Positions 1 through 6,819 of a stretch of DNA of 7,452 bases are shown in pieces. The position numbers and the translations under genes were made by a program. The notes beneath the pieces are model-generated. The model was not told the DNA's origin. It was given only the letters and a program-made list of their open reading frames with translations, and ran no database searches. This DNA is from Frankiales bacterium (GTDB lineage Bacteria; Actinomycetota; Actinomycetes; Mycobacteriales; SCTD01). The stretch spans positions 1 to 7,452 of the forward strand of contig SCTD01000604.1 of assembly GCA_004299215.1 (NCBI GenBank), read 5' to 3'. The stretch's first letter is position 1; each line of letters begins with the position of its first letter.

Positions 1-1
1 G

Positions 2-160
2 GCCGATGGCGTACTCCGCGGACTGCCGCTGCTTCCGCTACACCGGGGCGCTCCGCCGGATGTGATCGCGGGCGGTTCGGCGCGGTCGAGTTCCGGGCAG
101 CCGGCCGGCACGACGACGCCGACGGGGGCCGTGGACCCGGCGTCCGACCTGGTCCGCTGA
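2..160 (+). CDS. C-terminal end of an unidentified protein (5' truncated)
   Basis: An open frame enters from the left edge and stops with TGA at 158-160, giving 52 residues. The first part is hydrophobic and Pro/Leu-rich (GLPLLPLHRGAPPD). The rest is a low-complexity Ser/Thr/Gly/Pro tail ending in SDLVR, typical of a disordered C-terminus. About four in five codons end in G or C, better than the other frames here but weaker than in the genes downstream. I do not recognise the family and the catalytic part lies outside the window. The next start codon is 56 bases downstream, so it could be the first visible member of the following operon or an unrelated gene. The existence of the gene is moderately supported; no function can be given. 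Confidence 0.45.
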   Translation, partial: ADGVLRGLPLLPLHRGAPPDVIAGGSARSSSGQPAGTTTPTGAVDPASDLVR

Positions 161-216
161 TCGGGCGAGCGGGGCGCGACTGGCCTGCCGAGGACCGCCC
201 TGGAAGGATCCGGCGC

Positions 217-363
217 ATGCAGGCCCTGCTGATGCTGCTGCTCGGTCTCGGCGGGCCGGCGGTCATCGCCGTGCGCCCGGTCGCCGCCAGCGCGACCGGC
301 GACCCCATCGCGCACGAGATGATCCTGGAGCGCATGCGTCAGCCCCCGGCGATCGAGGAGTAG
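217..363 (+). CDS. Small protein, 48 aa, hydrophobic N-terminus (membrane or secreted)
   Basis: ATG at 217 follows a good ribosome binding site, GGAAGGA at 202-208, with an 8-base spacer, and TAG lies at 361-363. All but two of the 48 codons end in G or C, strong evidence of real coding. Residues 2-19 form a Leu/Ala/Val-rich hydrophobic stretch (LLMLLLGLGGPAVIAV) fit for one membrane helix or an uncleaved signal anchor. A short Ala-rich linker and a charged amphipathic tail (HEMILERMRQ, then PPAIEE) follow. The ybaK-like gene begins 13 bases after the stop, so the two are probably co-transcribed and may be translationally coupled. I recognise no family. Cytoplasmic exposure of the tail is a guess from topology, not shown. 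Confidence 0.6.
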   Translation: MQALLMLLLGLGGPAVIAVRPVAASATGDPIAHEMILERMRQPPAIEE

Positions 364-376
364 GTGGCCGCGTCCC

Positions 377-913
377 ATGGTCGGTCGTCTCGAGCTCGCC
401 CCAGCCCTGGAGCGCCCGGACCTGCTCGCACCACCGGTAGCGGCGTTCCTGTCGCACTGGTCACGGGCCGGCGAGGTGCAGGTCGCCCCGATCGATCCGG
501 ACCTGGCTGACACCGAGGCGTTCTGCGCTGCCTACGACGTGGACCTGGCGCAGTCGGCGAACTGCGTCGTCGTGGCGGGAAAGCGGGGCGAGCAGCTGCG
601 GCTGGCTGCCTGCCTGGTGCTCGCCACCACCCGCGCCGACGTCAACGGAGTCGTGCGGCGGCGACTCGACGCGCGCAAGGCGTCGTTCGCTCCGCTCGAG
701 CAGACCGTCGGCGCCACCGGGATGGAGTACGGCGGGATCACGCCGCTCGGGCTGCCGGCCGGCTGGCCGGTCCTCGTCGACCCTGCCGTCGCCGCCGCCG
801 GGCAGGTCGTCGTGGGCAGCGGCCTGCGCCGGTCCAAGCTCGTGCTGCCGGGGGCTGCGCTCGCCGATCTGCCCGGCGCCGAGGTGCTGTCGGGACTCGG
901 GCGGGAGCTCTGA
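377..913 (+). CDS. YbaK/ProX-like aminoacyl-tRNA deacylase domain protein
   Basis: This 178-residue protein is essentially one YbaK/aminoacyl-tRNA editing domain. The family hydrolyses mischarged tRNA such as Cys-tRNA(Pro) or Ala-tRNA(Pro) in trans, in the cytoplasm. Visible hallmarks are the strand SANCVVVAG at about 60-68, the block TTRADVNGVVRRRLDARKASFA at about 84-105 with K101, and TGMEYGGITPLGLP at 114-127, which matches the family's glycine/proline GGI(S/T)PLG loop. A final strand VVVGSGLRRSKLVL spans 144-157. The Lys that E. coli YbaK has in its FKTLLV strand is replaced here by N62 (SANCVV). From memory this Asn form is usual in actinobacterial homologues, so the exact substrate is unclear and free deacylase activity is not assured. 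The start is chosen at ATG 377, with AGGTGG at 362-367 as a modest ribosome binding site. It sits 13 bases behind the 48-aa gene. Confidence 0.85.
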   Translation: MVGRLELAPALERPDLLAPPVAAFLSHWSRAGEVQVAPIDPDLADTEAFCAAYDVDLAQSANCVVVAGKRGEQLRLAACLVLATTRADVNGVVRRRLDARKASFAPLEQTVGATGMEYGGITPLGLPAGWPVLVDPAVAAAGQVVVGSGLRRSKLVLPGAALADLPGAEVLSGLGREL

Positions 914-938
914 GCCGGCTGCTCCGCGGCCACGGAAA

Positions 939-961
939 CTGTCGGACCCCGCTGGCACTCT
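939..961 (+). promoter_or_regulatory. Candidate PafBC-type (RecA-independent) promoter of the YbjN gene
   Basis: The element reads CTGTCGGAC (939-947), eight bases, then CACTCT (956-961). The mycobacterial RecA-independent damage promoter consensus is, from memory, tTGTCRgtg-N8-TAnnnT. The core TGTCRG and the spacing match, while the last two bases of the upstream box and the first base of the -10 differ. Transcription would begin near 968, leaving a leader of about 25 bases that carries the gene's ribosome binding site. No other -10 is convincing in this 79-base gap. It could also be an ordinary weak promoter. Confidence 0.4.
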
Positions 962-992
962 CGTCCTCCGGGTCGAGGAGAGAAGGTGGCGG

Positions 993-1442
993 ATGTCCCT
1001 CCAGGACATGGCGCGATCGCATGTGAAGGAGCTCGCGCGCGAGGCGTTCGGGCTCGACGAGGTGGTCGTGGACGAGGACGGCGACCTGCCGTTCCCCTAC
1101 GGGACGGCGATGGTCTACGTGTCCGTCGTCGGGCAGGGCCGGCTGGTCCGCGTCTGGTCGCGCGCGGTGCGCGGGATCGAGCTCAGGAAGTCGGTGCTGC
1201 GCGAGGTCAACGAGGTCAACGAGGGGCTGGTGATCGCCCGCGTGTGGGCCACCGGCGCCGAGGTGTGGGTGGAGGCATGCTTCCCGATCGAGGTGGCGCG
1301 CGCCCTGGACCTGCACTGCCTGGTGAGCGAGGTGGGGCGTACGGCGGACAGCTTCGGCTCGATGCTCGCGATGGTGCACGGCGGACGGGTCGCGATCCCC
1401 GAGGGGACGGCTCCGAGCGAGGAGCACGAGTGGGAGGACTGA
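993..1442 (+). CDS. YbjN domain-containing protein (T3SS-chaperone-like fold)
   Basis: This 149-residue protein resembles the actinobacterial YbjN / type III secretion-chaperone-like family. These are small soluble proteins of uncertain role, proposed to act as peptide-binding chaperones or stress regulators. Visible features are an N-terminal helix, an acidic strand (VVVDEDGDLPFPYGTAMVYV, residues 24-43), a strand run QGRLVRVWSRAV (48-59), a helix (SVLREVNEVNE, 67-77), two strands LVIARVWATGAEVWVEACFP (79-98), a C-terminal helix around ADSFGSMLAMVHGG (118-131), and an acidic tail (EEHEWED). ATG 993 is well supported by GAGGAGAGAAGG at 975-986 with a 6-base spacer. It heads a compact three-gene run with the thioredoxin and the methyltransferase. 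The family name is fairly sure; the molecular function is unknown. Confidence 0.78.
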   Translation: MSLQDMARSHVKELAREAFGLDEVVVDEDGDLPFPYGTAMVYVSVVGQGRLVRVWSRAVRGIELRKSVLREVNEVNEGLVIARVWATGAEVWVEACFPIEVARALDLHCLVSEVGRTADSFGSMLAMVHGGRVAIPEGTAPSEEHEWED

Positions 1443-1463
1443 CGGCTCTGGTCCAATGGCGGC

Positions 1464-1841
1464 ATGTTCCGACGCCGTCAGCCCGAGGCACCTGCTGCCG
1501 AGCCCGTCGACAGCTCCGCCGTGCAGGTGATCACGGACGCCACGTTCATGGACGCCACCGAGGGCGGGTGGACGGTCGTCGACTTCTGGGCCGCGTGGTG
1601 CGGGCCGTGCACGGCGTTCGCGCCGATCTTCGCCGCCGTCGCGTCGGCGCACGACGGACCCGTGCGCTTCGGGTCGTGCGACGTGGACGCCAACCCGGCG
1701 ACCGCAGCCCTCGTGGGCATCCGCAGCATCCCGACGCTGGTCGTCTTCGGTCCGGACGGCAGCGAGGTGGGCCGCAGCACCGGTGCCGTCAGCCGGGGAG
1801 CCCTGGAGGCGACCGTCCGTCAGCTGCTCGCGAGGGAGTGA
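1464..1841 (+). CDS. Thioredoxin-fold protein with WCGPC active site
   Basis: This 125-residue thioredoxin family protein should catalyse dithiol-disulfide exchange in the cytoplasm. After a 15-residue charged N-terminal extension (MFRRRQPEAP...) the fold runs through strand VVDFWAAWCGPC (38-49). The redox cysteines are C46 and C49 in the canonical WCGPC, and the cis-proline is P90 in IRSIPTLVVF. The motif GxxGxxS is seen at 99-105. Length is slightly above the usual 105-110 residues because of the extension. No signal peptide or lipobox is seen, so a periplasmic TlpA-type role is unlikely. ATG 1464 lies 21 bases after the YbjN stop and has no clear Shine-Dalgarno, so translation may depend on coupling to the upstream gene or on a leaderless transcript. 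The methyltransferase starts 4 bases after its stop. Which thioredoxin paralogue it is cannot be told here. Confidence 0.93.
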   Translation: MFRRRQPEAPAAEPVDSSAVQVITDATFMDATEGGWTVVDFWAAWCGPCTAFAPIFAAVASAHDGPVRFGSCDVDANPATAALVGIRSIPTLVVFGPDGSEVGRSTGAVSRGALEATVRQLLARE

Positions 1842-1845
1842 CGCC

Positions 1846-2496
1846 ATGACGCAGGACACGTGGACCGCCGTCGACGACTACATCGGGCAGGTCGTCGGAA
1901 CCAGCGACGCGGCGCTCGAGGCCGCGCTGACCGAGAGCGCGCGCGAAGGGCTGCCGGCGATCAGCGTGAGCCCGCCGCAGGGCAAGCTGCTGCACCTGCT
2001 GGCGCGGTCCGTCCGCGCCCGCAGGATCCTGGAGGTCGGCACGCTCGGCGGCTACAGCGCGATCTGGCTGGCCCGCGCCCTGCCGGCGGACGGTCGGCTG
2101 GTCACCCTCGAGCTGGACGAGCACCACGCGCAGGTCGCCCGGGCCAACCTCGAGCGCGCCGGTCTGGCCGACCGGGTGGACGTGCGAGTCGGGCGTGCGG
2201 TCGACACGCTCGCGGCGATGGAGGACGACTTCGACCTGGTCTTCATCGACGCCGACAAGCCGAGCAACGCCGACTACGTCGCCGCGGTACTCCGGCTGAC
2301 GCACCCCGGGTCCGTGATCGTCGTCGACAACGTGGTGCGCGGGGGAGCGGTCGTCGACCCGGACGGGGACGCGAACGTGCAGGGCGTGCGCCGGCTCAAC
2401 GACCTGCTCATGTCGGAGCCCCGACTGACCGCCACGACGATCCAGACCGTCGGGTCGAAGGGCTACGACGGGTTCACCCTCGCGCTCGTGACCTGA
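1846..2496 (+). CDS. SAM-dependent O-methyltransferase, family 3 (CCoAOMT-like)
   Basis: This 216-residue class I methyltransferase of the caffeoyl-CoA/catechol O-methyltransferase type transfers a methyl group from S-adenosylmethionine to a hydroxyl, usually of a catechol-like acceptor, with a divalent metal. Motif I is ILEVGTLGGYSAIW (61-74), and the acidic ribose-binding strand is LVTLELD (85-91). The metal-site residues are D135 and D137-K138 in VFIDADK (132-138), with D161-N162 in VIVVDNVVRGG. The C-terminal SKGYDGFTLALV is also typical of the family. Length is normal for the bacterial members. ATG 1846 is preferred over upstream in-frame ATGs because GAGGGAG at 1832-1838 sits 7 bases before it, and because an earlier start would overlap the thioredoxin gene. 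It is the last gene of the run before a terminator. The acceptor substrate cannot be inferred. Confidence 0.94.
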   Translation: MTQDTWTAVDDYIGQVVGTSDAALEAALTESAREGLPAISVSPPQGKLLHLLARSVRARRILEVGTLGGYSAIWLARALPADGRLVTLELDEHHAQVARANLERAGLADRVDVRVGRAVDTLAAMEDDFDLVFIDADKPSNADYVAAVLRLTHPGSVIVVDNVVRGGAVVDPDGDANVQGVRRLNDLLMSEPRLTATTIQTVGSKGYDGFTLALVT

Positions 2497-2502
2497 CACG
2501 GC

Positions 2503-2539
2503 GAAGGGCGCCCGGGTCAAGGAGACCCGAGCGCCCTTC
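2503..2539. terminator. Bidirectional intrinsic-type terminator between convergent genes
   Basis: GAAGGGCGCCCGGGTC (2503-2518) and GACCCGAGCGCCCTTC (2524-2539) form a 16-bp stem with one C-A mismatch (2512/2530) and the 5-base loop AAGGA. The hairpin starts 6 bases after the methyltransferase stop and ends 14 bases before the katG stop codon. Being palindromic, it serves both converging transcripts. There is no real T tract, as is usual for actinobacterial terminators; only TTC or GAA at the stem ends. Confidence 0.85.
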
Positions 2540-2553
2540 AGCGTCGTGCGGAG

Positions 2554-4742
<2,189 letters not shown>

Positions 4743-4746
<4 letters not shown>

Positions 4747-5207
4747 GTCGTACCTCTCTGCTGGCGTGCGTCTACTTGGGAAGTCTTGGACGCCGCGCAC
4801 GGGGGGCACCGGCCCCAGTACACGACCTCGGCCTCGTCGATCGCGAAGCCGGCGTCGTCGGCCGCGGTCAGGCACGGCACGTCGCCGACGGCGCAGTCGA
4901 CGTCGGCCACGGTGCCGCAGGACCGGCACACGACGTGGTGGTGGTTGTCGCCGACCCGCGCCTCGTAGCGCGCGACCGAGCCGGCCGGCTGGATGCGGCG
5001 TACGAGCCCCGCGTCCGTGAGTGCGCGCAGCACGTCGTAGACGGCCTGCGAGGAGACGGCGCCCAGCTCGCGGCGTACGGCGGTGATCAGCGTGTCGGTG
5101 TCCGCGTGCGGCGCGTCGTGCACGGCGGAGAGCACCGCCAGCCGTGGCTGGGTCACGCGCAGGTCCGCCCCGCGGAGCAGCTGCTCGGCGTCGACGGGGG
5201 AGGGCAT
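4743..5207 (-). CDS. furA: Fur-family redox-responsive repressor FurA
   Basis: This 154-residue Fur-family DNA-binding repressor is very close in pattern to mycobacterial FurA, the peroxide/redox-responsive autoregulator of furA-katG. The N-terminal winged helix contains LRVTQPRLAVLSAV (16-29) and the recognition region VSSQAVYDVLRALTDAGLVRR (51-71). The hinge SVARYEARVGDNHHHVVC (77-94) carries the metal-binding histidines H89-H91. Two zinc-type CxxC pairs are present, C94/C97 and C134/C137, followed by a hydrophilic tail. ATG 5207 is chosen because it gives the same N-terminal length as mycobacterial FurA and sits 6 bases after a -10-like AAGACT, as expected for a leaderless mRNA. An in-frame ATG at 5225 would add six residues (MGKTAA) and has no better ribosome site. 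The stop TGA shares four bases (GTGA) with the katG start, so the two are translationally coupled. Confidence 0.95.
4753..4759 (-). promoter_or_regulatory. Ribosome binding site fixing the katG GTG start
   Basis: AGAGAGG on the minus strand lies inside the last codons of furA, 6 bases before the GTG at 4746-4744. It is the reason for preferring GTG over the in-frame ATG at 4929, which would add a 61-residue Arg-rich stretch read out of frame from furA. Confidence 0.75.
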
Positions 5208-5213
5208 GGCTGC

Positions 5214-5242
5214 AGTCTTGCCCATTTTCTGGAACGGATCAA
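5214..5242 (-). promoter_or_regulatory. Putative furA-katG promoter, possibly leaderless
   Basis: On the minus strand TTGATC (5242-5237) and AAGACT (5219-5214) are 17 bases apart. The expected transcription start falls on the A of the furA ATG at 5207. The spacer holds an A-rich patch with short dyad ends, CCAGAAAATGG (5232-5222), unusually AT-rich for this DNA and a candidate FurA operator. An alternative -10, TAGACT at 5247-5242, lies just upstream and would give a short leader for the ATG at 5225. Mycobacterial furA is known to be leaderless and autoregulated; here this is inferred. Confidence 0.45.
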
Positions 5243-5263
5243 GTCTAGAGGGGTGAGGCGTGC

Positions 5264-6178
5264 CTAGCGGAGCCCGGGCAGCCGCAGCAGCTGGCCGTAC
5301 TTCTCCTCGTCCTCCCACTCCTCGTCCGGCCAGGCGGCGTCGCGGTGCCTCTCCAGCTCGAGCAGCTCGTCGGCGACGAACCGCTGCAGCCACTCGAGCA
5401 GCGCCTCGCCCGACCGGCGTGCTTCCGACAGCGCCACCTCCTGCAGCCGTGCCGGCAGCCCGAGCGTCACCGTCCAGCTCGCGGCCAGCAGCCGGCGCTG
5501 CTCGCGTCGCGCGGCGAGCTCCTCCGCGAACGCCGGCACGCACCGGCTCAGGGGTGGCGCCGGTTGCGCCAGCAGGTCGGGATCGGCCGCGAGGCGCGAC
5601 CACAGGTCCGCGACGACGTCGTCGGAGTGCCAGTACGACCACCGGCCGGGGCGGCCTGCGTCGTCGAGCGCCTCGGCAAGGCGCTCACCCTCGGCACGGA
5701 GCGCGGCGGTGACGGGCACGCGCTCCAGGTGGAGCGCGCCGGCGCGGATGCGCAGTCCCAGCAGCTCGTCGTGACCGACCTCGAGGCCCGGCCAGCCCCT
5801 CGGGGCGATCCACTCCGAGCGGTAGCCGCCGCGACGGCGCAGCTCGCCGCCGCCGCCGAGCGGGACGGGACCGCAGCGCAGGGCGCGGTCGAGCGGCGCC
5901 ACGTCGTACTCCACGCCGTCGACGTGGTCGTCGGTCCACGGTGCGCCCCGCAGCGGCAGGCGGCCGACGGTGAGGATCCGCCCCTCGAGAAGTCGCAGCG
6001 GGGTCTGCCAGCGCCCGTCGGGCAGCTGCACCTGCGCCTGCCCGATGGCACTGCGGACGGCCGCCTCGGGATCGCGGGCTCGGGTGACGCCGGCAGCGCT
6101 GGCCCGGCAGGCCAGGGTCGGGAGGGGCAGCGGGCCCTCGGTGAGGAGCAGGTCGTGGCAGAACGAGGCGATGGTCAT
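5264..6178 (-). CDS. Uncharacterised protein with HARE-HTH-like N-terminal domain
   Basis: This 304-residue protein is not a family I can name with certainty. Its first 70 residues (FCHDLLLTEGPLPLPTLACR, then AAGVTRARDPEAAVRSAI, then VQLPDGRWQTP) follow the pattern of HARE-type winged helix-turn-helix domains: a helix, a loop-poised helix, paired helices, then LPDGRW. The middle is rich in Leu, Gly and Arg and has two Trp-rich blocks (YRSEWIAPRGWPGLEVG; RWSYWHSDDVVADLWSRL). The C-terminal third is helical (LLAASWTVTLGLPARLQEVA; ALLEWLQRFVADELLELE) and ends in an acidic cluster (WPDEEWEDEEKYG). ATG 6178 is the best start because the hydrophobic first helix begins there and the upstream frame is Arg/Gly/Pro junk. 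No strong Shine-Dalgarno is seen. It lies between the thiamine-binding protein and furA on the same strand. Nucleic-acid binding is inferred from the HTH resemblance only. Confidence 0.72.
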   Translation of the reverse strand: MTIASFCHDLLLTEGPLPLPTLACRASAAGVTRARDPEAAVRSAIGQAQVQLPDGRWQTPLRLLEGRILTVGRLPLRGAPWTDDHVDGVEYDVAPLDRALRCGPVPLGGGGELRRRGGYRSEWIAPRGWPGLEVGHDELLGLRIRAGALHLERVPVTAALRAEGERLAEALDDAGRPGRWSYWHSDDVVADLWSRLAADPDLLAQPAPPLSRCVPAFAEELAARREQRRLLAASWTVTLGLPARLQEVALSEARRSGEALLEWLQRFVADELLELERHRDAAWPDEEWEDEEKYGQLLRLPGLR

Positions 6179-6206
6179 GGCCTGGAGCGTCGGCCGGTGA
6201 CCGGGT

Positions 6207-6223
6207 CCGGGGTCGGTCCCCGG
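6207..6223 (-). terminator. Weak GC hairpin between the thiamine-binding and HARE-HTH genes
   Basis: CCGGGG (6207-6212) pairs with CCCCGG (6218-6223) around the loop TCGGT, extendable by two G-T wobbles and one pair. It lies 33-49 bases after the thiamine-binding protein stop and 29 bases before the next start. There is no T tract, so it may be a partial terminator, a leader structure, or simply GC-rich chance pairing. Confidence 0.25.
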
Positions 6224-6255
6224 GTCGATCTGTGGACGCGCGAGCGGCTGTGGAG

Positions 6256-6555
6256 TCAGCCCTCGAGCAGCCGCTCGACGCGCTCCACCTTGGCGGCGAG
6301 CTGACCGGTGTGCCCCGGCCGGATGTCGGCCTTGAGCACCAAGGACACCCGCGGTGCCTTCGCGGCGACGGCGTCGACCGCGCGCTTCACGACGGCCATC
6401 ACCTCGTCCCACTCGCCCTCGACGTTGGTGAACATCGCGTTGGTCTCGTGCGGCAGCCCGGACTCGCGTACGACACGCACGGCGTCGGCGACGGCTTCCC
6501 CGACGCTGCCGTCCTGCTCGGAGGTGAGGGGGCTGATGCTGAAGGCGACGATCAT
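6256..6555 (-). CDS. MTH1187 family thiamine-binding protein
   Basis: This 99-residue protein covers the whole of the small MTH1187/YkoF-type domain (thiamine_BP family, formerly DUF77). The fold is ferredoxin-like and oligomerises; homologues bind thiamine or hydroxymethylpyrimidine in the cytoplasm. Visible hallmarks are the first strand MIVAFSISPL, the helix SVGEAVADAVRVVRESGL (17-34), strand HETNAMFTNVEGEWDEVMAV (36-55) with the conserved N39/E46 region, and strand RVSLVLKADIRPG (69-81), in which K75-x-D77-x-R79 is the usual end motif. No thiamine biosynthesis or transport gene is nearby, so its physiological partner is unknown. There is no clear Shine-Dalgarno. A -10-like CAGACT (6568-6563) sits 7 bases before the ATG, which could give a leaderless message, or the gene may be read by coupling from the 41-aa gene whose stop is 13 bases upstream. 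Confidence 0.9.
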   Translation of the reverse strand: MIVAFSISPLTSEQDGSVGEAVADAVRVVRESGLPHETNAMFTNVEGEWDEVMAVVKRAVDAVAAKAPRVSLVLKADIRPGHTGQLAAKVERVERLLEG

Positions 6556-6568
6556 GTCCGGCAGTCTG

Positions 6569-6694
6569 TCAGGCAGCCGGCAGCGCGCGGACCGGCAGCA
6601 GCTGGACGTCGCTGTCCCTCAGGTCGGCGTGCAGGTCCCGCCAGAGCTGGTGGTCGCTGTCGCGGAGCGCGAGCCTGTCGTCGTCATCGGTCAT
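6569..6694 (-). CDS. Small acidic protein, 41 aa, unknown
   Basis: A short frame from ATG 6694 to TGA at 6571-6569. It starts with MTDDDDRL and continues as charged, amphipathic sequence with a repeated RDSD (residues 11-14 and 26-29), an HQLWRDLHADL helix and a Leu/Val/Pro-rich C-terminus (LLPVRALPAA). Only two codons (GAT, GCT) do not end in G or C, far from what a random frame gives even in this DNA. The thiamine-binding gene starts 13 bases later on the same strand, consistent with an operon. There is no recognisable Shine-Dalgarno before the ATG. The upstream continuation of the frame has poorer codon bias, which supports this start. I know no family. It could be a small regulatory peptide or a coding-like accident. 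Confidence 0.5.
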   Translation of the reverse strand: MTDDDDRLALRDSDHQLWRDLHADLRDSDVQLLPVRALPAA

Positions 6695-6768
6695 GGTGCG
6701 GAGGATGGCGGACGGACATCGGGCTGCGCTCGTCGTCCACAGTCCGGAACCTGGGTGGCACGGGGTGC

Positions 6769-6798
6769 TTGACACTGTGTCGGAGAGCGGCATAGTAT
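6769..6798 (+). promoter_or_regulatory. Sigma-70-type promoter of the DUF222 gene
   Basis: TTGACA (6769-6774), a perfect -35, and TAGTAT (6793-6798), a TAnnnT -10, are 18 bases apart. Transcription should start near 6805, inside the SOS box. A perfect palindrome GACACTGTGTC (6771-6781) overlaps the -35. The stretch TGTCGGAG (6778-6785) seven bases before the -10 also resembles the PafBC upstream element, one base closer than its consensus spacing. Confidence 0.8.
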
Positions 6799-6813
6799 CG
6801 AACACCAGTTCGA
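6798..6813. promoter_or_regulatory. LexA SOS box, perfect actinobacterial consensus
   Basis: TCGAACACCAGTTCGA is a perfect inverted repeat, TCGAAC-N4-GTTCGA, identical in both arms to the mycobacterial LexA box. It abuts the last base of the -10 and covers the expected transcription start, so bound LexA should block the promoter until DNA damage triggers LexA self-cleavage. The box lies 19 bases before the DUF222 start codon. A chance perfect match placed exactly here is very unlikely. Confidence 0.92.
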
Positions 6814-6819
6814 AACTGT

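Noticed and set aside
738..1859. A 373-codon minus-strand frame across the YbaK, YbjN and thioredoxin genes
   Set aside because: It crosses three well-supported plus-strand genes, is low-complexity His/Arg/Pro-rich, and has no start signal or domain.
4747..4929. N-terminal extension of KatG to the in-frame ATG at 4929
   Set aside because: The added 61 residues are Arg-rich, come from furA read in another frame, and the GTG at 4746 has a proper ribosome binding site.
5222..5232. CCATTTTCTGG as a classical Fur box
   Set aside because: Only the outer three bases are symmetric and it does not match the 19-bp Fur box. It is kept only as an AT-rich candidate operator within the promoter entry.
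5208..5642. Extension of FurA to an upstream ATG at 5642
   Set aside because: The extra N-terminus is Arg/Gly/Ala-rich, lies within the HARE-HTH gene in another frame, and Fur proteins begin close to the winged helix.
5345..6304. A 319-codon plus-strand frame opposite the HARE-HTH gene
   Set aside because: It is Arg/Gln/Gly-rich with no domain. The minus frame has better helical pattern and a plausible start and stop beside furA.
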